This document shows, one piece after another, positions 23,788-32,882 of a stretch of DNA of 63,240 nt. The position numbers and the translations under genes are program-made. Below the pieces are notes generated by a model. The model was not told the origin of the DNA and searched no databases. It worked only from the letters and a program-made list of their open reading frames with translations. Every line of letters begins with the position of its first letter. The stretch's first letter is position 1. The DNA comes from CAZUFB01 sp964619775 (GTDB taxonomy: Bacteria; Actinomycetota; Coriobacteriia; Coriobacteriales; UMGS124). Where the stretch lies: NCBI GenBank assembly GCA_964619775.1, contig CAZUFB010000003.1, positions 1 through 63,240 of the forward strand, read 5' to 3'.

Positions 23788-26602
23788 CCGAGCCACCTGG
23801 TCGGGCACGGTGAGGCGGGCGGAGGGGCCCGCCGCCGCGTGTGCCGGCCTCGCCTGCGAGCCGCCCGCGGCGGCTTCCGACGGGCTGCTCGCGCTGAGCG
23901 TCGACGGTTCCGAGGTGCGCGTCGCCCCCGGTTCCACGATTCTCGACGCCGCCCGCGCCGCCGGGGCCTTCGTCCCAACGCTGTGCTTTCTCAAAGGCGT
24001 GAGCGAGGTGGGGTCGTGCCGCGTGTGCGCCGTCGAGGTCGAGGGCGTGTCCGAGCTGGTGAGCGCCTGCAACACCCCGGCGCGCGCGGGCATGCGCGTG
24101 CGCACCGACACCCCGCGCGTCGAGCGCCACCGCACCCGGATGCTCCAGCTCGTCCTGGCCCGCCACGGGCTCGACAGCACCCGCCACTGCTTCAGCTGCG
24201 TCAAGAACGGCGCGTGCGAGTTGCAGGACGTCTGCCGCGCATGCGGCGTGGACGACAACCCCCTCTACGAGCCGCGTCCCCGCGAGCCGCTCGTGGACGA
24301 CAACCCGTTCCTCTCCTTCGACCCCAACCTGTGCATCGCCTGCCAGCGCTGCGTGGGTGCCTGCAACAACGTGGCGTGCAACCACACGTTGCGAACCGTC
24401 AAGCGCGGCGTGCGCACCGTCGTCGAGGCCCCGTTCGGACCCGGCTGGAAGGAGAGCGGCTGCGAGTCGTGCGGCAACTGCGCCCAGGCGTGCCCGACCG
24501 GTGCGCTCACGGTGAAACGGCGCCGCTCCTACCGCGCCTGGGAGACCTCGACCGTGCGCACGACCTGCCCTCACTGCGCGGTAGGCTGCCAGCTCGACCT
24601 TATGGTGAAGGACGGCCGCGTCGTTGACGCGCGCGGGGCCGACGGCCCCTCCAACCTCGGGCTGCTGTGCGTGAAAGGCCGTTCGGCGAGCTTCGACTTC
24701 GTGGATGCGCCCGACCGCCTGCGCACCCCGCTCGTGCGCAACCGCGCGACCGGCGCCCTCGAGCCGGCCACCTGGGACGAGGCGCTCGACGCCGTGGTGG
24801 CCGGCCTCTCCGCCATCCGCGACCGCGACGGGGGAGAGGCCTTGGCGGCCTTTGCCTGCTCGCGCTCCACCAACGAGGACATCTACCTTTTCCAGAAGAT
24901 GGCCCGCACGGCCCTGCGCACCAACAACGTCGACAACTGCGCCCGGGTTTGACACGCGCCCACCGTTGCCGGTCTGGCAACCACTTTAGGCTCGGGGGCG
25001 ATGACCAACACCATCGCCGACGTCACGCGTGCGTCCGACGTCATCATGATGGTGGGCACCAACGCCGAGGAGGCCCATCCCGTCCTGGGTATGCAGATAC
25101 GCCAGGCGGTGGAGGCGGGAACGCGCCTCATCGTCGTAGACCCGCGCGACATCGGCCTCTCCCGCCTTGCCGACATCCACCTCAAGCTGCGGCCGGGCAC
25201 CAACGTCGCCTTCGCCAACGGCATGGTGCACGTGCTGATCCGCGACGGCCTGGTCGACCGGGAGTTCGTCGAACGGCGCACCGACCGCGCGGGCTTCGAG
25301 GCGCTTAGGGAACTTGTGGCCCCCTACACCCCCGAACGCGTGGCCGAGATCTGCGGCGTCGACGCGCGCGACCTCGTGGCCGCGGCGCATCTCTACGGCG
25401 AAGCCGAGCGCGCCCCCATCCTCTACTGCCTGGGCGTGACCGAGCACTCGACCGGCACCGACGGCGTCATGGCCCTGTCGAACATCGCCATGGTGTGTGG
25501 CAAGATCGGCCGTCCCGGCTGCGGCGTGAACCCCATTCGCGGGCAGAACAACGTGCAGGGTGCCTGCGACATGGGCGCCTCCCCGACCGACCTCACCGGT
25601 TACCAGAAGGTCTCCGACCCCGCTGTCGCGGCCAAGTTCGGGGCCGCCTGGGGCGTGCCGATCGACTCCCGGCCGGGCATCAAGGCCACCGAGTGCTTCC
25701 CGGCGATGCTCGACGGGCGCATCAAAGGGCTCTTCATCTTCGGCGAGGACCCGGTGCGCACCGACCCAGACACGCACCATGTGATCCGCGCGCTCGAGGC
25801 GCTCGAGTTCCTCGTCGTGGAGGACCTTTTTGTGACCGAGACCGCGCTCTACGCCGACGTGGTGCTGCCCGGGTGCAGCTATGCCGAGAAGGAGGGCACC
25901 TTCACCAACACCGAGCGGCGCGTGCAGCGGGTGCGCAAGGCGGTGGAGGTCGAAGGCGACGCCCGGCTCGACACAGACGTCTTCACCGAGCTGATGAACC
26001 GCATGGGCTATCCCCAGCCGCGCCTGACGGCAGCCCAGATCATGGACGAGATCGCCTTGCTCACGCCCTCCTACGCAGGCATGTCGCACGCGCGCCTCGA
26101 CGGACCCGAGGTCGCCGGGCGCGGCCTGCAGTGGCCCTGCACCGGCCCCGACCACCCCGGCACGCCGATCCTGCACGTGGGGTCCTTCTCGCGCGGCACG
26201 GGCCTCTACTCTATCGCCGACTACCGTCCCGCCGCCGAGCTGCCCGACGCCGACTATCCGCTGCTGATGTCGACCGGCCGGGTGCTCTACCAGTACAACG
26301 CCTGCGCGATGACCGGGCGCACCCCCGGGATCGACGAGATGGCCGGCAGCTCGTTCATCGAGGTCAACGACCGCGACGCCGCAGCCCTCGGCATCGCCGA
26401 CGGCGACCGCGTGCGCGTGAGCTCGCGGCGCGGATCGATCGTCTCGACGGCGCGCGTCTCGGGCAAGACCTCCCCCGGCGAGGTGTGGATGCCCCTGCAC
26501 TTTCAGGACGGCAACTGCAACTGGCTCACCAACGCCGCGCTCGACGACGTGGCCAAGGTCCCTGAGTTCAAGGTCTGCGCCGTGCGGGTGGAGAAGAAGT
26601 AG
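23780..26602 (+). CDS. fdhA: Formate dehydrogenase alpha subunit, selenocysteine-containing
   Basis: One 940-residue selenoprotein interrupted by an in-frame TGA at 24950-24952. The context NVDNCARV-U-HAPTVAGL matches the selenocysteine site of formate dehydrogenase H, and the same frame continues without a break to 26602. Domains in order: a 2Fe-2S ferredoxin (Cys69, 80, 83, 97), an NuoG-like His/Cys cluster (His136, Cys137, 140, 146), two 4Fe-4S clusters (Cys185-195 and Cys228-238), the Mo-enzyme 4Fe-4S site (Cys263, 266, 270, 297), and the molybdopterin domains with Sec391 as Mo ligand. It oxidises formate or reduces CO2 together with the upstream flavoprotein. There is no signal peptide, so it is cytosolic. 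It overlaps tlyA by 35 bases at the 3' end. Confidence 0.95.
24950..24990 (+). promoter_or_regulatory. Selenocysteine codon and bacterial SECIS hairpin
   Basis: After TGA the stem GTTGCC/GGCAAC (24965-24970 and 24976-24981) closes a GGTCT loop. In E. coli fdhF the loop GGUCU occupies the same distance, with the first G nineteen bases after UGA. Here the spacing is identical. SelB would bind this loop to deliver Sec-tRNA. Confidence 0.9.
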
Positions 26603-27461
26603 GGCGCGCGGGGTCGGATCCGCCGCGACGCCGCACGCCCGGCGGACCGAACGCCTTGCAGGCCGCCGCGACGACGTCGTCGACGGCGGTCTCGCCGAGG
26701 CATTTCCCCGGCCCCTCCTCTGTACCGACGGGCGTCTTGACGGCATGGAGCAGGTACTCGACGTTGCCCGAACCCCCGGTGACGGGGGAGAAGTCCAGCC
26801 CGCGCGGCTCCAGCCCCGCCGCGCGCACCTGGGCGAGCACCCGTGCGAGAACCTCCCGGTGTACGGCGGGGTCTTTGACGACCCCCTTTTTGCCCACCTT
26901 TTCGGGGCCGGCCTCGAACTGCGGTTTGACGAGGCACACGGCCTGCCCGTCCGCGCGCAGCAAGGCCGCGATGGGCCCCAGCACGTGCGCAAGCGAGATG
27001 AACGACACGTCGGTCGCCGCAAAGTCGAACGGGCCTCCCAGCCTTGCGGCGTCTGCGGCGCGCACGTCGGTGCCCTCGAAGCACGCGACCCGCGCGTCTG
27101 CGGCCAGGCGGGCGTCGAGCTGGCCGTGCCCCACGTCCACGGCGGCCACGCGCGCGGCGCCCGCCTGCAGCATGCAGTCGGTGAATCCGCCGGTGGAGGC
27201 ACCCACGTCGATGCAGTTGGCGCCTGCAAGGCCGATGCCGAACGCTGCAAGCGCCTTCTCGAGCTTGAGGCCGCCGCGCCCTACGTAGCGCAGGGGCGCG
27301 CCGTCGACCTCGACCTCGTCGCCGTCGCCCACGGGGGCGCTCGGCTTGGCGGCGGGGACTCCGTTCACGCGCACGAGGCCTGCCGCCACGGCGGCCTTGG
27401 CCTTTTCGCGCGACGGGACGAGGCCGCGCCTGACAAGCGCGGCGTCGAGTCGTTCGGTCAT
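26568..27461 (-). CDS. tlyA: TlyA-family rRNA 2'-O-methyltransferase
   Basis: A 297-residue protein with an N-terminal S4 RNA-binding domain (LDAALVRRGLVPSREKA, residues 4-60) and a Rossmann methyltransferase domain. The SAM motif is CIDVGASTGGFTDCML; catalytic-type elements TDVSFISL and LVKPQFEAG follow. TlyA methylates 2'-OH of cytidines in 16S and 23S rRNA and sensitises to capreomycin; some homologues are described as haemolysins. The last 30 residues (Arg/Pro/Ser-rich) extend past the usual end and overlap fdhA on the opposite strand. ATG 27461 begins MTERLDAAL after GGGAGCGACC. It is the only rRNA-modification gene in this part of the window. Confidence 0.92.
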   Translation of the reverse strand: MTERLDAALVRRGLVPSREKAKAAVAAGLVRVNGVPAAKPSAPVGDGDEVEVDGAPLRYVGRGGLKLEKALAAFGIGLAGANCIDVGASTGGFTDCMLQAGAARVAAVDVGHGQLDARLAADARVACFEGTDVRAADAARLGGPFDFAATDVSFISLAHVLGPIAALLRADGQAVCLVKPQFEAGPEKVGKKGVVKDPAVHREVLARVLAQVRAAGLEPRGLDFSPVTGGSGNVEYLLHAVKTPVGTEEGPGKCLGETAVDDVVAAACKAFGPPGVRRRGGSDPARPTSSPPARRRP

Positions 27462-27550
27462 GGTCGCTCCCGGGGTCGAAGGGTTTGGGACAGCCAGGCA
27501 AAAAACGGGCGAGCCTGGGGGAACCCAGTATAACGGCACTGCTGGCGAAC

Positions 27551-27700
27551 GGCATCGCGTTCTGCCTCGACATCCTGGCGCTGTTCTGTTTGGGGGTGCC
27601 TGCCGGACTGCGCGTGTTCCTCTTCACGCTTGCGGTAGCAGACGATCTCATCGTCATCCTGGTCATTGCCGTCTTCTACACGGGCGAGCTGAACGTCGCC
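27551..27700 (+). pseudogene. nhaA: NhaA Na+/H+ antiporter remnant
   Basis: About 50 codons translate to GIAFCLDILALF, VPAGLRVFLFTLAVADD and ILVIAVFYTGELN. This is the NhaA core spanning helices IV-V, including the paired aspartates (ADD) that bind the ion. The usual upstream PMATDIAF begins degraded, and the rest of the roughly 390-residue transporter is missing on both sides. It sits inside a 107-codon open frame starting at 27485, so a small expressed protein cannot be excluded, but a functional antiporter can. It lies between tlyA and a convergent thioesterase gene. Confidence 0.75.
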
Positions 27701-27752
27701 CGTCGCCCGGCTCGCCGCGGCCTTCGCTGGTTGCCGGCGTCGCAGGCTACAT

Positions 27753-28184
27753 TTACGGCTCAAGCACCTCTTGGAAGCGGGCGTATAGCTCGGGCAGGCG
27801 CTGCTTGATGCTTACCGGCCTAAAAGTCTGCGCGTCCACCACGCAGTGGGTGCTTGTACCCGTGCAGCAGGGTGTGCCGGTCGCGAGGTCGGCCTCGTCC
27901 TTGAAGATCTCGTAAGCATAGACGGTCTTGGACCGACCGTTCTCTGTCACGCGTGTGCGCACCTGCGGCTCGTCCCCGTAGACGAGCGGGCGCGCATAGT
28001 TCACCTGCACGCTCGCGACGGGCGAGGCGAAGCCGGCGCGTTCGATGTCGCGGTAGGGAAAGCCGATCTTTTCGAGGAAGTCGGTGCGAGCGTCCTCGAA
28101 GTACAGCAGGTAGCTCGCATGGTGGACGACCCCCATCATGTCGGTCTCGGCGTAACGGACAGTGAAGGGCATGACGGTGCGCAT
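27753..28184 (-). CDS. Hotdog-fold acyl-CoA thioesterase (YbgC/FadM type)
   Basis: A 143-residue hotdog-fold thioesterase. The catalytic aspartate region RYAETDMMGVVHHASYLLYFE is the YbgC/4-hydroxybenzoyl-CoA thioesterase signature (quoted in overlapping halves RYAETDMMGVVHHASY and LLYFEDAR). Members cleave acyl-CoA or acyl-ACP and are often associated with the cell envelope. The chain length preferred cannot be told. ATG 28184 follows GCGAGG; a second ATG four codons later is an alternative. It is transcribed alone, convergent with the nhaA remnant. Confidence 0.88.
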   Translation of the reverse strand: MRTVMPFTVRYAETDMMGVVHHASYLLYFEDARTDFLEKIGFPYRDIERAGFASPVASVQVNYARPLVYGDEPQVRTRVTENGRSKTVYAYEIFKDEADLATGTPCCTGTSTHCVVDAQTFRPVSIKQRLPELYARFQEVLEP

Positions 28185-28343
28185 GGCGGCCTCGCTTTTT
28201 CGGTGTGCGTTGCTCGACGCGTGTTGCCCGCGGTTTGCGTCGGACGCTCGTTGTAGGGGAGATCCAGCCCTGCTCGGCTGGTTTCGACGTAGGGAGGCCG
28301 CTTTGAAGACAGCCCGCGTCGCATGGATGCCCGATGCTACCTC

Positions 28344-29147
28344 CTATGCGTCATCTTCGTCGAAGCCCAGGTAGGAGAGCAGTGCCTCGTAGTCGACGGG
28401 GTGCACCAGGGCGCGCGCCATCGCGTAGGGAGACGGTTCCTCGACGAGCTCGTAGGTGTAGGCGGTCTCGGAGCCGTCGGGGTTGTACCGACGCGAAACC
28501 TCGAGGTTTCCGTCGTATTCCTCGTAGTCGTAGGAGTAGAGGGCCACGTCTTCGCCTGAGACGGTGACGTGCTGTGCGGTCACGCCGCCCTCCTCGGTGA
28601 TCTCGTAGACGAACTCTATCTCGACCGTGATGCCGTCGACCGTGACCGACCCGGTGAGCGGCCAGCCGTCCTGGGAATCGTAGGTCGTCGTGAACGAAAG
28701 GCCTTCGGACTCGTAGGTTTCCGCAGTCATGTGCCCCGCGACCTCGCTGTAGGTGAAGGTCTGGGTCGAGACGACCTCGCCGTCGGCGTCGTAGTACACG
28801 ATGCTCGTAGGCTGGCCGTAGTCGTCGAGTTCGATCTCGTAGGTGCCCTCTTCGGGCATCGGCACGCCGTAGATGTCGTAGGCGACCGTGTCGACGGTCG
28901 TCTCCCCGTCCGTCGTCGTCACCGACTCCGTCGCGTTGCCGCTCTCGTCGAGCTCGTAGGTCGTCGTCGACACGACGCTGCCGTCGGCCGCGTAATCGGT
29001 CTGCGAGGCGACCGCATAGACGTCGACGGTCGTCGCGGCGCACCCGCCAAGTGCAAGCAGCGCCCCCAACGCCAGTCCTGCCAGCGCGCACGCGGCCGCC
29101 GCCCGCACGCCCCGCCGCACCCAACGCCCCCAGCCGCCAACCGCCAT
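28344..29147 (-). CDS. Hypothetical lipoprotein with YD-like beta repeats
   Basis: A 267-residue predicted lipoprotein. The N-terminus (MAVGGWGRWVRRGVR) leads into a hydrophobic segment and the lipobox LALGGC, so it is anchored to the outer face of the membrane. The mature part is acidic and rich in Thr, Tyr, Asp and Val. It repeats short beta-hairpin units such as TYELDESGNATES, YDIYGVPMPEEGTYE and YYDADGEVVSTQTFTYSE, resembling RHS/YD-type strands. The function is unknown. Start is ATG 29147 behind GGGAGG; the nearer TTG upstream lacks support. Upstream lies the hairpin-containing gap 29157-29361. Confidence 0.65.
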   Translation of the reverse strand: MAVGGWGRWVRRGVRAAAACALAGLALGALLALGGCAATTVDVYAVASQTDYAADGSVVSTTTYELDESGNATESVTTTDGETTVDTVAYDIYGVPMPEEGTYEIELDDYGQPTSIVYYDADGEVVSTQTFTYSEVAGHMTAETYESEGLSFTTTYDSQDGWPLTGSVTVDGITVEIEFVYEITEEGGVTAQHVTVSGEDVALYSYDYEEYDGNLEVSRRYNPDGSETAYTYELVEEPSPYAMARALVHPVDYEALLSYLGFDEDDA

Positions 29148-29306
29148 AGCCGCCAACCTCCCGCATGTATCCGTGTGCCGGCGTTTCGCGCCGGTCCATA
29201 CCGCCGTCCAGTATGCCCGACCGCGCCTTACGAGCGCAGGAGGTAGTCGCCTTTGTCCTGAAAACCCATCAGGTTAAGCGTGTTTTCAGCGTCGTGCGTC
29301 ACGCAC

Positions 29307-29354
29307 CCCGCCGCCGCGCGCGGTTGGCGGGACGTGCGGCGGCGGGGTGCGGGC
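29307..29354 (-). terminator. Strong hairpin after the NdpA-like gene
   Basis: A perfect 15-bp inverted repeat, GCACCCCGCCGCCGC and GCGGCGGCGGGGTGC with an 18-base loop, begins just past the stop of the NdpA-like gene on the minus strand. A second small repeat (CTGAAAAC/GTTTTCAG) lies at 29259-29290. Confidence 0.7.
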
Positions 29355-29361
29355 GGATGGC

Positions 29362-30465
29362 CTAACGGTTTTCGATGCTCCCTATGTTTTTGAGCTCGAT
29401 GGAGATGGATCCGTCCGGCTCGGTCACGAACTCGATGAAGTCGGTGTTGGCGCTGTATTCCGACGGAAAGGTGATCTCGATGCCGGTGTCGGTGCGGATG
29501 CGGTGGCTCTTGCCCATGCGGGCGGCGACTCCGCGCCTCACTGCCACGCGTTCGGGCAGTTCTTCGCGCCGCGCGGTCTCCTCGAAGCGCTCGCGCATCG
29601 CAGGCTCGTCCTCGAACACCTCGCACCCCAGCTCCCAGGGAGGCAGGTATCCCGACTCGTCGGTTTTTTCGGACATGATGGCCTTGACCTTCGACACCGC
29701 GCGGGCCGTGTTGGCACCGTACTCCTGGGCAACCTCCTCCACGATGCGCGTCACGCTCTGCAGGACCTCCTTGCACGAGGATTCCGCCGAGCACTGCAGG
29801 AGGAGTTCGGGGAGGACGAACGTCTCGGTGCCGGCGACGGTGCGTGGTTTGTCGCCGAACTCGACGTCGAAGGAGCGCGTCCCGATGCAGGCGTAGGAGT
29901 CGACGCGTTGGGTGGGGTTGGGCAGCGTGGCGTCGTGGCGCACGATGCCGTTCACAGAGGCGCCGCTCTCGCTGCGCACGTCGTGCACGTAGGCTTGCTT
30001 GCGCGGCAGCAGGACGATTGCGAAGCGCCGCTCGCCGCGCCCCTCGAAGGCGTCCTCGGCCAGGGCCGCCGCAACGGCCGAGGCTTCGGGGTCGAGCCCG
30101 TCGGCGTTCCGTGACGCGTCGGCCGGGATGTGTTCTGGTTCGGCCTCAAAGTCGGCCACGAGCAGGTCGCACGGCTCGACGCCCTCGCCCTTGCGCAGCT
30201 CGCCGTAGAGGAACTCTGCAATCTGCATCGAGAAGCCTACGAACGACCCGCCGTCCAAGTAGCGCCGCAGTTCGGCGGCGAACGCGCTTTCGGGCAGGAA
30301 CTCCCCGTGCCGGCTCTCGGGGCTCGACGAGATCTTGCGCAGGTGGCGCTGAACGTACGACCTGACGGTGCGGTCCGTCAGGTCGAGTTCGCGGTGCGAA
30401 AACGAGCTCGCACCGGCCTCGAAGTCGAGGATGTGCAGGATAGCGTGGTTGACGTTCAGTGCCAT
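29362..30465 (-). CDS. Nucleoid-associated protein NdpA/YejK-like
   Basis: A 367-residue member of the 37-kDa nucleoid-associated protein family (E. coli YejK has 335). The N-terminus NVNHAILHILDFEAG and the FLPESAFAAELRRYL region match the family start; LLVADFE, FAIVLLPRKQAYVHDV and a C-terminal GIEITFPSEYSANTDFIEF segment agree with the rest. YejK binds DNA and has been linked to topoisomerase interaction, but its role is poorly defined. No membrane or export signals are present. ATG 30465 begins MALNVNH. Upstream is the 470-base gap holding the four-unit palindrome. Confidence 0.82.
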   Translation of the reverse strand: MALNVNHAILHILDFEAGASSFSHRELDLTDRTVRSYVQRHLRKISSSPESRHGEFLPESAFAAELRRYLDGGSFVGFSMQIAEFLYGELRKGEGVEPCDLLVADFEAEPEHIPADASRNADGLDPEASAVAAALAEDAFEGRGERRFAIVLLPRKQAYVHDVRSESGASVNGIVRHDATLPNPTQRVDSYACIGTRSFDVEFGDKPRTVAGTETFVLPELLLQCSAESSCKEVLQSVTRIVEEVAQEYGANTARAVSKVKAIMSEKTDESGYLPPWELGCEVFEDEPAMRERFEETARREELPERVAVRRGVAARMGKSHRIRTDTGIEITFPSEYSANTDFIEFVTEPDGSISIELKNIGSIENR

Positions 30466-30691
30466 TCGTGTCCGCCTTGATGCCGTGGGGGCGGGTGCCG
30501 GTCTGCGCCCGCGCGTTGAACCCCACCAGCATAGCGCAGCCGGCGTTCCGTGCGGCTTGCGTGCGCTGCCTCGACGGAAGAACCCGAGAGGTCGCGAGGG
30601 CGTTGCGGCGGCGCACGGCGGCTCCGCACGCGCCTCGGCCTCCCCGCCAGCCGGCCGGCGGGCGGTGTGCGGCGGGCGTGCGGCGGGGCGT

Positions 30692-30934
30692 GGCAGAAAC
30701 CGCCTCGAGTGCGTGAAGCGCGGGGAAGTCGTGGCAGGAATTGCGCCGAGTGCGTTTCTTGCGAGGCCGATGTTGACCCAAGGGCGCCCCGACCTGCCGG
30801 CCAAACATGGGAAACCCCAGGTGGGCACGGCGCGGCGCGGGAATGCGCCCCGAAAGCCCGCGCCGGGCAAACGCACTCGGCACGCTTTTTGCCACGACTT
30901 CTTGCCCGGCCACGCACTCGGAGCCGTTTTTGCC
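30692..30934. repeat. 243-bp palindromic array with four copies of one unit (copy D)
   Basis: Two direct copies of a unit (30692-30715 and 30733-30757) face two inverted copies (30869-30893 and 30911-30934). The unit reads GGCARAAACSGC followed by CCGAGTGCGT. Between the direct units lies GAAGTCGTGGC, which is mirrored exactly between the inverted ones, so the arms pair over about 75 bp. The centre (near 30813) is less paired. It ends three bases from the stop codon of DUF559-like gene 2. It fills most of the 470-base gap 30466-30936, which otherwise shows nothing. Confidence 0.78.
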
Positions 30935-30936
30935 GG

Positions 30937-32028
30937 TCAGTCCCGTGCGGCAGGCCACGCGCCGTACCGGCTGCGCCCGAACAGCCTCTCGTGGAGCTCC
31001 TCGCGGCGGCGCCGCTGCTCGGGGTCCGGCTTGCGCAGGCGGTGTCCGACCTTGCGCGCGACGACCTGCACCAGGGCCTCCAGCTCCGCGGGGTCGGACA
31101 CCTGGGCGCGCGTCGCGCCGACTACCTCGATGCCGCGGTCCGCGAGGGCGTTGCGGCGGCGCGCGTCCGCGGCGATGCGCCGGGAGCCGGTGTGCGCGGC
31201 GTCGCTGTCGTATTCGAGCGCCACGCGCGCGTCCGGCCAGCACAGGTCGCCGCGGTAGCGCCGGCGGTCGGCTCCCGCCCGGGACCGTCCGTTGATGTCG
31301 AAGGTGTGGTTGAGCAGGGGAGCCGGCAGCCCGTACCCTCCCGCGCGTCGGGGCAGCGTGAGCATCAGGGCCAGGCGCGCCTCCATGGGGGAGGCCGCCC
31401 CGGGGAGCATATGGCCGAGGGAACGCCGCGCCCGATCGACACCTCGCGCCGTGCCAGCCCGGGCGATTTCGCCCTGCAGGTCTTCAAGATTGGCGAGCGG
31501 CGCGCGTTTCCGAATACCGAACGGCGAGGTCGGGCACGGAGCGTACGTGCCGAGCAGCTCGTAGCCCAGCAGCAGAAGCCCGAGCGGGTCCAAGGTTGCC
31601 GCCAGGTGCAGGAAACACAGGCCGGGAGACGTGCGGCACAGTCCGGGTTGGAGCATGAACAGGGAGCGGGCGCCGAGCGGGGCGCTCCACACATGCGAGA
31701 CCGAACCGCGTGCCTGGCTGCGGCTTCCCCGGTCCGGCGCAAGCGTGTGGACGACCCCTCCGAAGAGGGAGGGTTGCGCGCCGATGCCGCGCATGCGGTC
31801 TGGATCCGTCCCTTCCGGGCTGGCGGCGCATGCGTAGGGGTTGGGAACGCCGAGCAGCGCGGCGACCTGGGCCGCGCTCGGCCGTTCGAGGAAGAAGGGG
31901 CCTGTTTCGGTGCGGGTTCCGCGAGCCGGCGGAAACCCCGGGCAGAAGGGCGAGCGGTGCGAGCGCGGTAGCAGGTCCCACGCGCGCAGGCATCGCAGGG
32001 CCGACGTGTGGCTGATGACGACTCCCAT
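30937..32028 (-). CDS. DUF559/Vsr-like nuclease-fold protein, paralogue 2
   Basis: A 363-residue paralogue of the protein at 6722-7744. Shared blocks are VSHVWSAPLGARSLFM against PHVWTGPVPSGAFISI, MLTLPRRAGGYGLPAP against LFCLPRTMGGYGLPLP, and the nuclease-like core. In that core RGDLCWPDARVALEYDSD supplies Asp and Glu, followed by His (DAAHTGSRR) and ADARRRNALADRGIEVV. The Lys after Glu seen in paralogue 1 (EYNGK) is replaced by EYDSD, so catalysis may differ or be lost. ATG 32028 follows GGGGGAAGT. Its stop is three bases from a 243-bp palindrome. It stands alone, transcribed leftwards. Confidence 0.65.
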   Translation of the reverse strand: MGVVISHTSALRCLRAWDLLPRSHRSPFCPGFPPARGTRTETGPFFLERPSAAQVAALLGVPNPYACAASPEGTDPDRMRGIGAQPSLFGGVVHTLAPDRGSRSQARGSVSHVWSAPLGARSLFMLQPGLCRTSPGLCFLHLAATLDPLGLLLLGYELLGTYAPCPTSPFGIRKRAPLANLEDLQGEIARAGTARGVDRARRSLGHMLPGAASPMEARLALMLTLPRRAGGYGLPAPLLNHTFDINGRSRAGADRRRYRGDLCWPDARVALEYDSDAAHTGSRRIAADARRRNALADRGIEVVGATRAQVSDPAELEALVQVVARKVGHRLRKPDPEQRRRREELHERLFGRSRYGAWPAARD

Positions 32029-32294
32029 ACTTCCCCCTTCTGTCGCTTTGTCCCGCTGCGGCCGCGGTGGCCCGTGCGGAGCGGTTTTGTCTGCACGATA
32101 GCAAGGGGACGGCGCGTGACGGGAGCACAGACGCCATGCAAATCGGCACACTTTTCTAACAGTGCCCGACGGGGCCGGGGGTGCACAGGCGCTGTGCCGC
32201 CGTGCGGGACGGACGTCGGGCCGGTGCGTGGTACACTGGCCGCAGATCCGCGGCTCCGCCCGGCCCTTTCCGTTGCCCGCACCCGGAGGTTCCC

Positions 32295-32639
32295 ATGAAC
32301 CTGGTTGCCCGCCTGTTTCGCTCGCTGCCGCTCGTCGTCTTCTTGGCTGTGCTTGCCGTGGTTGTCTACTTCGTCGTGTCGTGGCGGCGCTCGCCCAACC
32401 GGGCCAAGGAGGTCCTCGTCAAGCTCTTCCTGGTGCTTACCGGTGCGCTCACGGTGTTTTTCGGCCTGGCGTCGCTCTATGCGCTGCTCGACGGCAATGC
32501 CAACGTGCTCGAGCTCACGGGCGCCTTTGCCGCGGTGTCGGTGCTTGCCCTGGGCGTCACGCTCGTCTGCCGCTGGCGGTTTCTGAAGAACCATCCCAAC
32601 TACCGCCACAAGGCAACCCGTACAAGGTACGACGACTAG
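32295..32639 (+). CDS. Small three-helix membrane protein
   Basis: A 114-residue protein with three predicted membrane helices (LPLVVFLAVLAVVVYFVV, LVLTGALTVFFGLASLYALL and ELTGAFAAVSVLALGVTLV) and a basic soluble C-terminus (FLKNHPNYRHKATRTRYDD). I do not recognise a named family; similar small proteins occur widely in coriobacteria. ATG 32295 follows CCGGAGGTTCCC. The next gene starts about 240 bases downstream and has its own -10 box, so it is probably not in the same operon. Confidence 0.65.
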   Translation: MNLVARLFRSLPLVVFLAVLAVVVYFVVSWRRSPNRAKEVLVKLFLVLTGALTVFFGLASLYALLDGNANVLELTGAFAAVSVLALGVTLVCRWRFLKNHPNYRHKATRTRYDD

Positions 32640-32740
32640 GGCAATCGCCAACATGCTGCGTGAGCTGGTTTTAGAAGCCCATGTGTCCCGTCGGCCCCGG
32701 ACGGGGGCGAATCGTCCGCGAACCTCCCATGCCGTGCGGC

Positions 32741-32746
32741 TATAAT
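32741..32746 (+). promoter_or_regulatory. -10 element upstream of the DUF5662 gene
   Basis: A consensus TATAAT lies about 137 bases before the GTG start. No convincing -35 box is visible, but the TG-rich context and the absence of other signals in 32640-32882 support a promoter with a long leader. Confidence 0.4.
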
Positions 32747-32882
32747 GGCTGTTCTGCTACGGTCGATGGGAGGCGCACGGTTTGCAACATTATTACTACC
32801 CGGTGGTCGGTCTGGCCGTTTTTGGGGACATGCTGTGCCGCTGAGTGCGGCGCGGGGCCCGCAGAACCCCCAGGATATCGAC

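Noticed and set aside
24950..24952. TGA as a true stop that splits formate dehydrogenase into two genes
   Set aside because: The residue context, the uninterrupted frame and the SECIS spacing all match a selenocysteine codon.
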